A stretch of DNA of 64,000 bases, from assembly GCF_963583255.1 (NCBI RefSeq), contig NC_084807.1:21663572-21727571 (forward strand), written 5' to 3'. The DNA is from Pyrus communis (taxonomy: Eukaryota > Streptophyta > Magnoliopsida > Rosales > Rosaceae). A program made the position numbers and the translations under genes. Shown here piece by piece: positions 12,149 to 24,756 of the stretch. The notes beneath the pieces are model-generated. The model was not told the DNA's origin and searched no databases. It saw nothing but the letters and a program-made list of their open reading frames with translations. Position 1 is the first letter of the stretch; every line of letters starts with the position of its first letter.

Positions 12149-15100
12149 TTAGTAGTGCAAATGAGTAAGTTGTTCGGGGTTACCGCGAGAGAGTTGTTCG
12201 GTTTCTTGTTGCTCGGGTTTACCTGGAGTGAGTTGTTCGGTTTCTTGTTGCTTCCGAAGAATAGGTGGAAGTGGTGCTATAACTTTGATTACCTGCCAAA
12301 AACCATGACAACCCCATTGATTTGAGACGGAATAGCCGAATAGGTCATCTAATATAGCAATTACAGCAACATTATACCTCATTGGATGCGGGGTGAGAGA
12401 GAGTGACTTGATGAGCATGCAAGTTGTAGCCACAATCACCAGGAACAGGATTTGTAGGCCTCCGAAACCCTCTGCACACACAAATGTGATTTCATTATCC
12501 TAAATGCGATTACATCTCATGGACGACGGAATTACATTTGAATGCTTTTGGATTTATATTACACTGACTGCATACCCATCATCGGCAAAACTTTCATCGA
12601 CCAAGTCGAAATCTGAGCACTTTGGTTGTCCACCAGGTACATAGAGAGGATCTCCTGTATAGAAAGGCAAAATGTGACATCCAAATTAACGGCTCCTTAT
12701 TGCCTAAAAATAATTTCACAAATATTTTGTTCAGCATTCAACTAGTCCAAGCAAATGGGGATTTGAGGTTTCTCAAGCCCATGCCCTCCAACAACCAGAT
12801 TCTCATAACATGTTGGACACAGCCTAATCCCAAACTTAAGGTCCAATTGCGATCAAGCCAATAGCTCCCGTAGACTGGGAGTGCCACATGGACTATGATT
12901 AGGTTCGATAAAAGACTTACCTAACAATGGATGTCCTATGTAGGAAAGATGGATGCGAATTTGGTGCGGCCTTCCTGACTGAATCTCAACCTGTTAAAGT
13001 ATCAGTGTGCTATTGTAAGTTGCTTTCAATTCCAAAAACAACAAACACAACCTGATTTTCTTGTCCACTGTCAATGTCCTATGTCTTATCATTGTCATCA
13101 TAGTTATATACCGGCTTTTGAAAAGCATTATGCTAAAATGGCGGAGTGAAGCCAGAATATCATCCATGGAAGTAAAATAGATAGATACTACAAAAGGCTA
13201 TATATTATTTCTGAAGGTTGAAGTGGTAAAATCAGGGGTACCTGGACTAGCGTTTGGTTTTTATGAATCTCTCTCTCAAGAACTTCAACTTTACTCAGAG
13301 CTGGTTTTCCTGGTTAAGATAAAATAAAATAACAAAGAGATAAGCATGGTGGGTTAGAATAAGATTGTTTTATGAATCTAACACACTGCATCCTGAGATG
13401 AGGTGATTAAGCACTCGGAGAAATGGTGAATGGTGCAAGTTAACACACACGACTTAAAGATTGCAATCATCTTTCCAAATCATGGTGTATTGGAGGGAGC
13501 TTACAGGAAACACAAAATTATTCAACACATTAGTTAATGCAAATAAACCTGTAGGAGAAGCAACATACAGCCCTTTAGCCACACCAGGATATCGCACCAT
13601 TCCAATTGGCTGCTTTACAATCACCTATAAAATTTTCACATCTATCATACACTCTATTTGCATGAATAGTAGCAATATATAAAGTTGAAAAGACGGCATC
13701 AAGAAAAATTAGAAAGGAAGGCTTGCTAGACTCAAGAAATCATCAGTTTGAGTTGAGATAAGGTATGGAAACAGTGGATGTTGATGTTTTGTTTGAGATA
13801 TTAAACCTTATTCATGCACAAACAGACAGTAGTCAGAGTTGCACACACTTCAGTAGTACTTCAAACGGATGTTACCTTATCCTCACAAACTATCCCAGTC
13901 ACTAGTGCCCGGTAAATCTTTGATATTTTCCTCTCTGTACAAGGCTCCACGTCAGCATTACTGCGGATACTGTCAATCACATTGCCAAATTGATAAAGAT
14001 TATAACCAAACTGTAGGAATCTTAAGTTTTTTCATTCAAAAATGAGAAGCCAAAATAAGATGTGAGCAAGATGGAATAGGCCATTTCTCTAACCTGCCAT
14101 CTCCAATATTAGATGTCCCGTCAGCGAAGTATGCTGCAAGCTGAGTTTTGGCATGCTTTGTCTTTGCACAGAGTAATATTCCTAGAACCATATGAGACCA
14201 GTCAACCAGAAGAATATTAAGAAGTATAACCATTCTTGTGGTAACTGTGACAATGAACAGATTTGTGAGAATAACATGTAGAACTGGAAAGGAGCAATAA
14301 ATTGAGGAAAAAGGTTTTCGTTAAGCGTAGATGTTATCTAGTGAGAAACATAGTAAGCAGCATTAAGTTATCCATCTTTACAACTAGGTTCTGAAATTTG
14401 ACAATCTTTCTGCAATAAGTAAATCCAACTGACATACCATGTGTATTAACAACATACAGGATGCTTCTTGAGACAAAGTGATATATAAAACCATGTTTTT
14501 CAATTCTATGTTTTACTACACATTAATGGTTAATAATGAAAATTCCAAGGCCATAATGAGCATGGGTTAACTCAAGTAATTAGATAGAACATGCATTCAA
14601 ATCATCTCATGTCCACAGTCATGTATAAGAAAACTTAGCCACTTTGATTGAAAAGAAATACAAGGGACTTCATCAATTATTTCAGCATTGGACTTCATGG
14701 GATACCTGAAGTTCCTCTTCCTAAGCGATGGACAGGAACAGGATGTGGTTGTTGGCACGATAAGTGAGAAATCTTCTGTGTTGCCCGCCATAGGAGCTGT
14801 GTGAGAACTGTTCGTTGCTGGAAAAGACCTTGAGGTAAAACTTGCAGCCCAGAAGGCTTATTTAGAGCAATCTGAATTCAAAATTAAAACTTCACATCAA
14901 GAAGAGTCACCACCAAAATGGAGAAAACAAACAACTGTTAACAGATTCTTCGCAGAGAAACCATAGATAATTTCCAAGGCATCATTTGGTTGCTATTTGA
15001 TAACAAAATTTCTCATGAAAAAACCTCTAACTTGTTTTCAAAGAATCAAGGGAAAAAAGAACCCTATGCTCATTTAGCTCTTAAGGGAGGGTAGGGCAAC

Positions 15101-16393
15101 GGATCCTCATTTAAGGTGACCAACACTCAACTTTTACAAACCAAACTGACTTCGAATATTATTCTTGGACAAAACTGAACCGAAGACCAACTTCACCCCA
15201 ATTCTTAGGTGGGAAGTATCTCGTAATATTGTACTTATGTTTCTCATAAAATCTCTAAAATCAACTATAATTACATTTCGAACAAACAAAAGACCATTTG
15301 ATGTCAGCATTTGGTATAATGGTTTTATATTTTCCACGAGTTTAAGTAGATAATAATACCAGTAAGAAAAACAACATGCACATAAGTATTACAACATGAG
15401 TTAATCAACACAGTATTAGAAACCTTAAATGTACATAAGTTCAAGTGTTTAACATCACTAATCTTGATGGGAATGAAGCAACAACGCAACGAAGATAGAA
15501 GATAGGACATGAGACATACAAATCGATGAGTAACCACTTTGAGAAATTTACCATATCATCATCCTCATACAGAACCTCGAGCAAGTATGGTGCATCGGGC
15601 TCTCTCCATGGAAGTCTATGATATGCCAGTTTCGAACCAACCCTAAACAAATTGATCATGTTATAGAAACAAAACATAAAAATCTTCTATATATATGAGA
15701 GCAAACATATCATAAAAGCGAAAAATCACATCCACGAAACAAAGAACCACCTGAGGATCGTATCAGGATCTCTAACAACTTCTCTATCAACTGTTATCTG
15801 CAGACAACATCAACAAGCAATGCTGAGAATTTAACAGGCATATTTTCACATTTTCCATAACAAACCTTCCATGATTTTCGATGTTCGAACCTGTCCGCTC
15901 CGAATTCTCTGCAACCAACTGCTCAATTATCAGTACAAAGTTTTCATCTGTTCTTCAAATTAAACACATTTTTTATTACTTAAAATGCAAAAATAAATCA
16001 GTAAATAAATCAAATTAATTTAAATTGGTGGAATGCAATTTGGTATAAGCTGACTACCCTTGCAATGGAGCTGAATTCTTGTACTTGCTAGAGTAGACCT
16101 CGATCAGAGTCAGTTCTGTAGTGCACACCAACAATCGGAGTCAAATTCGGACAAGTTAAAATCGAAGAAAGCATCGACAATCCAGTTCTAGGCTTGGAGG
16201 CTGTTTGGCTGCCGAGAAAATGCAGGAAAGAAACAGAAAAAGTAGGAAAAAAACAGTATCTTCCTAGGGAGATTTTAAGGAGAGTACCGGAATCGGAGGC
16301 TCGAACGACGTCGTTGTAGAACAATCCGTCGTTGAGATCGGGCCACGGCAATCCAAACGTCTGAGGCTGACATACTCGCGAGGAGCTAGACAT
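12149..16393 (-). CDS. PUS5: RNA pseudouridine synthase 5-like (RluA family)
   Basis: Fourteen coding exons (high to low): 16393-16288, 16115-16058, 15918-15891, 15797-15751, 15642-15552, 14871-14706, 14181-14094, 13960-13876, 13624-13549, 13309-13242, 12990-12921, 12654-12576, 12471-12378, 12292-12149. They give 399 residues in one frame. The N terminus has an S4-like RNA-binding stretch (GWLQRIRSGQI). The catalytic core follows: PVHRLGRGTSG at about residues 156-166, KISKIYRALVTG, and SGRPHQIRIHLSYIGHPLLG. The family converts uridine to pseudouridine in RNA. The usual HRLD motif reads HRLG here, so the expected catalytic Asp (about residue 161) is Gly; I recall plant PUS5 proteins sharing this. 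The ATG at 16393 is chosen because MSSSSRVCQPQTFG aligns with the family start. Substrate and compartment are not evident. Confidence 0.9.
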
Positions 16394-17375
16394 TTGTATG
16401 TGTCCTTCCAATTTTCAACCGAGAAAGAAAGCGACTTTCAGTGAAGAAAGGCGGCTGCTGCCTTTATCCGGCGTCGTTTAAGGACCGGTGACCGATTCCC
16501 AAATAATTGAGTGTGAAACATAAAAATAAAGAAAACTAATGAAAATGTTTGAAAAGATAAAGAGAAAATAAAGGGTAAATTGAATAATATATGATTGATT
16601 TTTTAGTGTAAAAATATGATTTTTAGTTAAAGTAAAAATTACCTTGAGATTTTCGTTAAAACTCTCTAAAAATAAGTGTGAATAGCATCACCATTTTTTA
16701 ATTGAAAATTTCAATGATTTTTAGGGATTATTATAAGTTTTTGGATTTTGAGATTTACATATGTTGGGCAAACTAGCCAAGGTACGAGCCCTCATATAAA
16801 ATTGGGACACTACAATGTCAGGATCTTAAATTAAATCACGTAATGCTAAGTTATAACTCGTGGTAATGCATGGTAGGTACATGGTGTACATAACTAACTC
16901 CTCTAGTAAGTTACCAAAACTCCTAAGGATGTAGCAAGCAACAATGCTTAAGATATGTATCTAATAAAATTTGAGATATGCTCAAGCCGTTAATTTAAAT
17001 TTTGTTAAAAACGCTACAAATCACAGTCTGTAACACGTACTTAAAACAACTAAAACACAACGCAAAATGAAAATTTTCTAGGCACGTCTCGAAAAGATTA
17101 TATTTAAATCAAAGAAGCAAAGTACTTTATTTTCTGAACACCTTGTACAACTAATACACCTCTGGATACAGGTCATAGTCAAATACATAAAACTTGAAGG
17201 AGGGGAAACAACTCGAAAAAATCGTCATTCGAATTATACATTTATTCTTCTCTCAGGTCTTCAGAGAACTTGGACAGTGTTTGGAGTCACAAACCAAACA
17301 GAGAATTATACTCCGTTAAATACATAGAAACGATGGAAAGGATCGATCAGCGCCCATCGAAATACAAACAAATCA
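16394..17375. other. Promoter-side spacer upstream of PUS5
   Basis: AT-rich DNA holding the PUS5 5' region on the right of its ATG and the 3' UTR of the next minus-strand gene. The 110-residue frame at 17270-17602 (+) is antisense to the tandem repeat of that gene and is not a gene. Nothing else was recognised. Confidence 0.4.
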
Positions 17376-18756
17376 TTAGAACACATCTGTGGATGACGAA
17401 GGACGCGCCACCTGAAGAGAAACTGAATTCCACTCCTCAATCGCATTGCAGTGGCCGGTTTTCGCTTGGAGCACCTGGAGTTCGCTTGTCTGCGTTGTGG
17501 CACCACCAGCAGAGGTTTCAGTTTTCGCTTGGAGCACCTGTAGCTCGCTTGTCTGCGCTTTCACAACACCAGCGGAGGTTTCAGTCAGAGGTGAACTTTT
17601 AGAAGCCACAGCCTTCAGACGGTACCGTTCTGCTCTGGAGCCAATGACCTGTCCAAGTACTGATGCGGCAATGGTGAACGCCATGGCTGATTTAGGCATC
17701 AGCACAGACTTCCGAAGCAAGGCTATGAATGGGACAGCTGCATGCACAGCGGCGAACCAAGATAGTGAGAATTTCTTGGTGTGCTCTCTCCATATCCCTA
17801 AAGGAACATTGGCTGCCATGCCCATCGCTCCAATCACAAGTACTTTTGCAGGAAGGGGTTGCGGGCGGAGGTTCTTTGCAAATGCAGTTCGCGACAGGGC
17901 TGCTCGGGCTGCAACTATTGCTGGCGGGCACTTGATTTTCATGCCTGGAGGGGGCTGAAAAGCCTTTGCGACTTTTGCGACTAGTGGAATGACACCACTA
18001 ACAGCACGGTATGACTTTGCGATCGGACAGTTTCCAGATTGCAGCCACTCATTGCTCACTGCCTCGTGATTAGAATTTCCTCCCTGAAACATCAAATTCC
18101 ACACAAAATTAGAAACTTGTTCAATGATACGAAGTACAAAAAATCAACAAAACCACAAGCAGTTTCAATTACTTAAGACGCTGGGAAATTAGTAGTCCGA
18201 AGCAACAATCAATTTACCTTTGAAGTAGAATCTTTTTTCGAGGAATTAGATTTCTTTTGCTGGTTCTTCCATTTCTTATGGAATGCATCGAAACTGAATG
18301 GCCCTCCAGCACCAAAGGATGAGAGACTGATCGTAGCTGCCTTTGCAGCTAATGGATTGAACATGGGTGGGGCTGGTCGAGGCTCAACTATGTCAGAATG
18401 CACATATGATTTTCCAGAAAGCGGGACAACTCCGTCACTCCCATGGAAAAGCCGAAATGCCATGTCAAAATTGGGACCATCTTCAAAAATTGGACCTTTG
18501 GCTCCACGTCCCTGAACATGAAAAGAAGCAAGTAGTGTCAGAAAAATGCCGCAATTTCAATCAAGTGTAGTACAAGGCAACAATAGTAGATTCAAAGCAC
18601 AAAAGGATAACTTACAGGCACTGGGAACGCCAAGGATGAGGCGAAGGAAAAGTTGGTGGGCTCATTGATGTTTCTCAAAAATGGGCATTTGAGAATGTCT
18701 AGCTCAGACGGCACACAATCGTCACTTGGAGCTTTGAAATTGAAAAAGGAATCCAT
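17376..18756 (-). CDS. Unrecognised conserved-looking plant protein with hydrophobic segments, 380 aa
   Basis: Three coding exons, 18756-18616, 18511-18218 and 18083-17376, give one frame of 380 residues starting MDSFFNFKAPSDDCVPSEL. I do not recognise the family. The N half is soluble, with FDMAFRLFHGSDGVVPLSG and a Lys-rich patch KKWKNQQKK at about residues 125-133. Residues about 210-310 have several hydrophobic stretches (VLVIGAMGMAANVPLGIW; WFAAVHAAVPFIALL; AMAFTIAASVLGQVIG) that could be two or three membrane spans. The tail carries two 21-residue repeats (residues about 312-353). A 5' UTR intron is likely, with donor AAG|GTACC near 19441 and acceptor GCAG|GTTAAT near 18780. Its neighbours do not suggest a function. 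Confidence 0.8.
17460..17585 (-). repeat. In-frame 63-bp tandem duplication in the 380-aa protein gene
   Basis: Two adjacent 63-bp units each encode TETSAG....QTSELQVLQAK. The four middle residues differ (VVKA versus GATT). The frame is kept, so the duplication lengthens the C-terminal tail by 21 residues. Confidence 0.9.
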
Positions 18757-18780
18757 CTCCAACGCCGAGAAAATTAACCT

Positions 18781-19441
18781 GCGCACGGAGGAACAACGCA
18801 TATCAGTAACTCAGCCATAAACCATGAGCAAGAAAACACATACACCAAAAATATCGACATGTCTGAAATCAGATCGATGCTCTCTCTTGCAAAAAAAGAA
18901 AATCATCGAAAGCATCAGTTGTTGCAAAGTAACCCATTCTCAAATTAAAGATTTCTTAAAATTCTAGACCAACCTACAGCCAAAACAAATAGATTCACAC
19001 CAACAAATTCAAGAAACTTGTCATCAAAATTACTATCTTGATTAAATCCCAAAACCATTAATATAATTAATAAATTTAATCAGCTATTAAACCACTTAAA
19101 AAACCCATTAATCTAGATCGTTCAACAACTCAACAAACTCGAAATTCCCAAGATTCAATCTTTCCCCCCCCCCCCCCAACAGAAAAAAAAAGACCCAGAA
19201 ATCGAGCATCGACATAATCGACTCATTACCCAACTCATTCCAAAACCCAGAATTCCAAGAATCCACCAAAAGACGTCAATTCTAGCACAAATTCATGCAA
19301 GATTACGAACCCAACATACATTAAAACAAAGAAATGCAGAAACTTGAGAGAATTACAATCAGGATTCGCAACGGCGGAAATTAGAAGCCAGAAGATTACG
19401 CAGAATTACAAGAAGCCAAAAGAGAAAAGAGAGAAATGGTA
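18781..19441 (-). other. Probable 5' UTR intron of the 380-aa protein gene
   Basis: On the minus strand, CTCTCTCAAG|GTACC near 19441 is a good donor and TGCGCAG|GTTAATTTTC near 18780 a good acceptor. The acceptor lies 24 bases before the ATG at 18756. A run of C at about 19167 and AT-rich filler lie inside. This is inferred from splice signals only. Confidence 0.45.
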
Positions 19442-19599
19442 CCTTGAGAGAGGTTTTGCGAAGGGGCAAAAATTCAATGACAGCGAGAAAGCTGGAGAGA
19501 GAGAGGATGGCGAAGAAGACGATGAGGAAAGGTATCGCTATGTTAGGTGGAACCGAATTATTGACCTTCGTTTTGGGCTGTAGAGAGAGAAAGTTCTAG

Positions 19600-20470
19600 A
19601 GAGAGAGAGAGGGCTTGGAGAGGGGGTGGGGCGAGATTAAGAAGACGACGTCGTGGTGACCACACGCTTTTTACTTCGAGTCTTTGGGAGCCATCGAAAT
19701 TAAAATCTAATTAGGTTTAGGAATGCGATTAGGGAAGGGATTTTGGAACGGAGTGGGCCTTGCCGTCCAAGATCTGGCGTGTTGAGTTGCTGAACGTTTC
19801 CAATGCGGGGGCCCACCGGGTTCCAAGTCGCTCTTGGTGTGTGCACCACGTGCTTTTTCTATGTGTATTTTTCTTTTGTTTTTTTGTGTGGTGGGTTTTA
19901 TTTATTATTTTTTGTCGTCGAAATTATTTTGGTGGGTTTAGCAATTACTAGAGATATTTATTTCTCACATTTCTTTTGGCTAGTTGTGTTTCCACTACTC
20001 TTTTTTTTGGAGATTAATTATTATCTACCACTTAGTAGTTGATTTGGTGGTTTTGCTTTTTTAATTTCACATGAAGGACAAATATTATTAAAAGTAAATT
20101 AGTGGTCCTCCTTTGTTGATTATTTTTTGTGAGAAATAATTTAAATTCAAACAATATAAATTATTTCGCTTACAACTGTTAATGTTATGTGAAATATGAA
20201 TTAACGACGTTTACAATATAAGTAAGTTGATAATAAATTTAGTCTCACGGTTAGAAAATTTATAATATAAACTACATATTAATAGAATCATGTTTGTTCA
20301 CAAAAAAAAAAAAAAAAAAAAAAACTAATAAAATTATTATTATACTCTTTTACACATAACTCAAGAAAATATTAAAAATAAATAATAATTAAATATTATA
20401 ATAATTTTGCACAAATAAAATTTTGATTTTTTATTCTAAACCTCCATCTATCAATGCCTAAACTCTCTCC

Positions 20471-20502
<32 letters not shown>

Positions 20503-21327
20503 TTTGCACCCACGTCTAATTTTTCCCACTTATAAATTTAATTCGTTTTAAAAATTTAAATCACACACATAGTGCCTGTATTTATAACTCCACGTCACGG
20601 CTGACATAAGATTTGATAAAATAAAAGAGATTTTGTCATACATTTGTATTATTTGGGCAGTTAGGCTTTAGGCCAAGGACCAAAATAAGAGAATATTCCA
20701 AAGACAAATAAAATAAAATAATTATTTCTTATTTTGAAAGTTCAAATACAATCCCCAAATATATTAACCATTTTATGCTGAATTTTAGTCAGTCTCATAC
20801 AAAAGCCATGTGAGACTGAGAACGCCAGTGCATTTTCAATACTTAAAAAAAGGAGTACTCCGTATATGTAGAATGACGGGTATACTGTCATTATGGTGTT
20901 CTGTATCGATAAAATAAAGATTTGTGTAAATTTTTTATTCACATGTCCTTGTTTCATCGGGACAGAACATCATGTGGCGATGTACCCATGACAAAGATAT
21001 GGATGTCAACAATTTCGAATGATGATTTGAGTTCTTGAAGCCTTCCAACATATTGGCATAATATGCAGATTGGTTCTCCACAAAATGCTGCAAAATCTGC
21101 TGCCATGAAATCCTAAACCAACAAACTGTGCAAACGAAACTGGTGAAGCCAGTAGCATTAGTTTTCGTCTTGCTCATACCGAAGATTGAAGAACACATTC
21201 GGGTTCTGCTAAAAAGGAAGAGTTAGGTCAGTAGTTTATGAACAAATAAAACTAGTAATGATCAGTTAAGAGAGGTATCTGCCCGGAAAAGGTGCGTGTT
21301 AGCGAAAGTAAATCAATATCATACAAC
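19600..21327. other. Intergenic DNA between the 380-aa protein gene and TFIIF beta
   Basis: This holds the upstream region of the 380-aa gene (GA-rich near 19590-19625), a poly(A) run near 20302-20323, a CT/CA microsatellite at 20465-20502, and, toward 21327, the TFIIF beta 3' UTR. Minus-strand frames at 20742-20957 and 20935-21198 have no recognisable similarity; they may be 3' UTR. Confidence 0.4.
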
Positions 21328-23721
21328 CTAATCCGGAGTTGGCTCCTCGACTGATTTCCTGTATTCCGGTTTCAGCTCATACGTCCCTTGATTAGCTCCC
21401 TTGTTGTTGTAGATACAAAGATCCTTGAGTATGTCCTTCAAAAATTGCTGCAGAATGGACAAGTTATTAGTCAAATCATCGATTCACAAGAACGGTTGAT
21501 TTTCCTAAAGCGCGAAGAGAATGATGATAAAACAAGAGGCTCACAGGTAATCAAGACCAACACCTCATTGGCCTCACAAGTTGAAACCCTCATTGGCATC
21601 ACAAGTTGAAAAGAATGGAGCTGTGGTTTGGTTTGTTTTACCTTTCAGCATTTAAGCCACTCCAGTATATTTCCGGCGATATAAATACTCTAGATCTCCT
21701 GGTATAAGATATCTAACCGAGAGGTAGGGTTTATAAGAAATAATCTACGTCACAGTTTCTTATCTAGCTGCCTTTAAATTACGCTTTCTGCATCGAAACG
21801 CATTGAAGATTTAGCTTCACGTTTACGCTCATCTTCTTGTTTTAACCTTGGAACACATTTACCTCAAGAACTTTCGTACTCCATGGTAAAAACTATAAAA
21901 GTAGCATTCAGATTGCCTACATTTTGTGCTACTTAGCAGAGCAGATGTCTTCAAATTCATCTGTTATGGAAAGTTTTCAGAAAACTTTCCTTAGCAATGC
22001 CATGGATGTGTGTATACAGTATATGCAGGTGACGAAAAGATCTTACATAAATTTGGAAACGGTAAGATTTTGACGGTAAATCAGATATTATAAATCAACC
22101 AGAAAGAAAATAAGCAGAAAACATAACATACTTCTGGTTGGTTAGTCTCTTGGATCAGTTGCCTTAACGTCCGATTTGGTTTCTGTTCAAAGAGATTAAA
22201 CATGATATCTTCCATTTCTCCGCGGTCCTTCCTTGTTCTTTTCACGTCTGACCCCTTTGTTGGCATTTTCTTTTTCTCCTACATGAAAGATAGGTTCTAC
22301 TTATGCTGAACATAATGATGGACAATCGACAGTGAACTTATATTTTGGCATACAAATGCGGAGCGGAAGAATATGAGTGCCCTAAGGGAAGCAAGGAATA
22401 ATTTTACTCAAGAAAATAGTGCACCAAACGAGGGTAGCTATACGCACGCTGGGTCCAGGAGACACGAAACCAATCATCATCCCTGGCCTGGGCCTCATAT
22501 GAGCCCCATTGTCGTTGTTCATCACCTGAAATTTGAAAAACGGACAAATTAGTGATTACATTACTGGCATAGACTATTAGATTACCCAAATAGAGTATGA
22601 GAACGGGGTACCTGAATCTTTCTACTCTTCATATATTTTTTGGTCCTTTCGCGGCAAAGTTTCCCATAGTTCTCAAGGTTCTCACTATGGGGCTTCATAT
22701 CAAATTTCTGCAATATCTTCCCCTCCACGGATAACGTCCCTATGATGATAAAGAATTTCAACATTCAGTTAAGATCGCCAAACTGATAGCTACGGTTAAC
22801 AAGTGCTCGTGGCTGTGGTGAAGTAAACATAAATCTCCAATTGTTTTTAACACATTGTTTCTGATTTTGAGTACTAATCCCTCAAAGCCAGGCAAGCAAC
22901 ACATTTCTTCCTTTATTTACGTTGCAACAACCATTTACCAAGCGGAAAACTTTAGCAATGGATATCTCAGAAGAACAATGTCAAAGCAAAGTGAGTATCC
23001 AACTAGAACGGAAGCATCATAACATCAAGCCGATTGCAGTTCAGTATCGAAAAATCCAGGGCGGAAAGAGAGAATGCTTACCTTGCGATGACTCAGAAAA
23101 CACGGACATTGGAAGGGCGTCTTCAAACATATCCAAAGCGTAACACTTGGGTATATTTTCAGATTTCGTGGCCGCCAGTTCCATGGTGAACTGAGTGTCA
23201 TTTAAATAACTTGTGTAAACAAGGAAGGGCAACAAAACAAGGATGCCTATGCATCGACGAGTGACATTATAAACATGAAGACATTAACCCAAAGCTTTGC
23301 AAAATTAAGCTGAAATGCTTTTTATGTTCTAGTTTAAATAATCTAAATTGCAGGGAGGGGATTCGAAATAGATGAGTGACATTGTCAAACTAAAACCCAA
23401 AACTAAGCAAAAATTAAGCGGAACAATTTTCGATATTCTACTTTAAAATAATCTAAATTATGAGAAGGGAATTCAAATTGGCGTGCATAGGGGAGAATAT
23501 CTGCTCTAGCCAACGCGCGTCAAGAAAAATCTGAAAAACCCTGAAAAGGAGGGAAACTAGAAAGCGACAATCAAAAACAGAGAAATCAGGATCAAAGGCA
23601 AAAGCAAAAGATTAAGAAACAAACAAAGATCACGGCCCGAAACGACAATGCATGGAAGAACATAAAAACCCAAAACGCAAAAACGATGACAATTCAATGT
23701 GAGTGAATGAAGAACATCTGC

Positions 23722-23790
<69 letters not shown>

Positions 23791-24078
23791 TGTATAAAGA
23801 AGAAGAAGAAAAAAGAAACGTACCTCGCTGACGTCGGCGATAGGGTCAAAAGAGAGAACCAACTTGGCAACAGCGGGAGAAGACTGCTGTTGATCAAAAG
23901 CGGAGGCGGAGGAGACATCAGGTTTCAGACAGCGAGAGACGAGCGGGGGAGATTTCATGAGGAACACCGGAATATTTTCTCTGTTGGTCTCCAAATAACG
24001 CCGATTCACGACATTGTTATTGCCTTGTTGCCGCTTTTGCTCCTCCATCTTTTGGCACTTGGTTGGCGCCACGGCCAT
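21328..24078 (-). CDS. Transcription initiation factor IIF subunit beta (RAP30-like)
   Basis: Six coding exons, 24078-23824, 23190-23082, 22739-22612, 22525-22448, 22278-22132 and 21447-21328, give 278 residues. TFIIF beta binds RNA polymerase II with TFIIF alpha and helps recruit it to promoters. Visible family marks are FTMELAATKSENIPKCYALD and PMSVFS in the dimerisation half, GTLSVEGKILQKFDMKP in the middle, and the C-terminal winged helix from KGSDVKRTRKDRGEMEDIMF to GTYELKPEYRKS. Exon 4 uses a GTGCGT donor; the next GT would break the frame. Two ATGs are possible (24078 and 24048, giving MEEQKRQQG). I list the upstream one, but the first ten residues are uncertain. Intron 1 carries a TA/TATG microsatellite. 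The gene is followed upstream by taxilin on the same strand, 679 bp apart. Confidence 0.92.
23729..23795. repeat. Compound (TA)n(TATG)n microsatellite in intron 1 of TFIIF beta
   Basis: About 33 bp of TA repeats pass directly into TATG repeats up to 23795. A purine-rich AAGAAGAAGAAG stretch follows. The frames read through it on both strands are low-complexity artefacts. Confidence 0.9.
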
Positions 24079-24756
24079 ACGGTTTGTTCATTGTTTATTT
24101 GCTCAAACAGTTTCACCAACGGTTTTTCCTGATCTTTCTGCGACAAACACGCAATGGACTATGATTATATTTGTATACAAAGATTTTGTGTTGAGTGTTA
24201 GGGCAATGTCAAACAACCGCCAACAATAATACTGTATTGTCGGGCTAAACCACATAATGAATCAATGTTAATTTGCCGTCAATTTAAAACCACTTATAAT
24301 TAAGAAGAAAAAAAAAAGCTATTAGACCATACCATTAACACTAGTGGCTAAACGGCAAAAGTTACAAACATCGTACAGTCTTACTGTTTCACTCACATTA
24401 TATTACGTGTATTTATTCTCTATTAATAAGCAGGAATGTGAACCAGGCCGTACACCTATATTACAACACGTAGAATAATAACACTATACGATTGTGTTCT
24501 CGGTTCAACCATACTAGCGGAAAGAGTTGCAACTGGAAAGTATAAATACGAAAACAACGGAAAAGCACGAATCTTCTAAAATAAACGGGGGAGTGAAGGA
24601 ACAAAAACAACTCCCGATTTCGCTTTTGCTAAAACAAGAGTACGAATTACACTCATCGCAATATCACACGTCTTTTTCCCGTTTCTTGGAAAACAAACAT
24701 TTGTAACGGTGGTCATCAAAATCAGTTTTAGGTTGCACAGCTGAGTAGAGCAGTGT
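24079..24756. other. Spacer: TFIIF beta promoter and taxilin 3' UTR
   Basis: Both flanking genes run on the minus strand. This 678-bp gap therefore holds the taxilin 3' UTR on the right and the TFIIF beta promoter on the left. No open frame or repeat is supported. Confidence 0.45.

Noticed and set aside
20742..21198. Two minus-strand ORFs downstream of TFIIF beta
   Set aside because: No similarity seen and position fits 3' UTR or spacer.
23694..24132. ORFs through the TA/TATG repeat encoding runs of Tyr, Ile and Cys
   Set aside because: Microsatellite translation; the real exon of TFIIF beta occupies 23824-24078.
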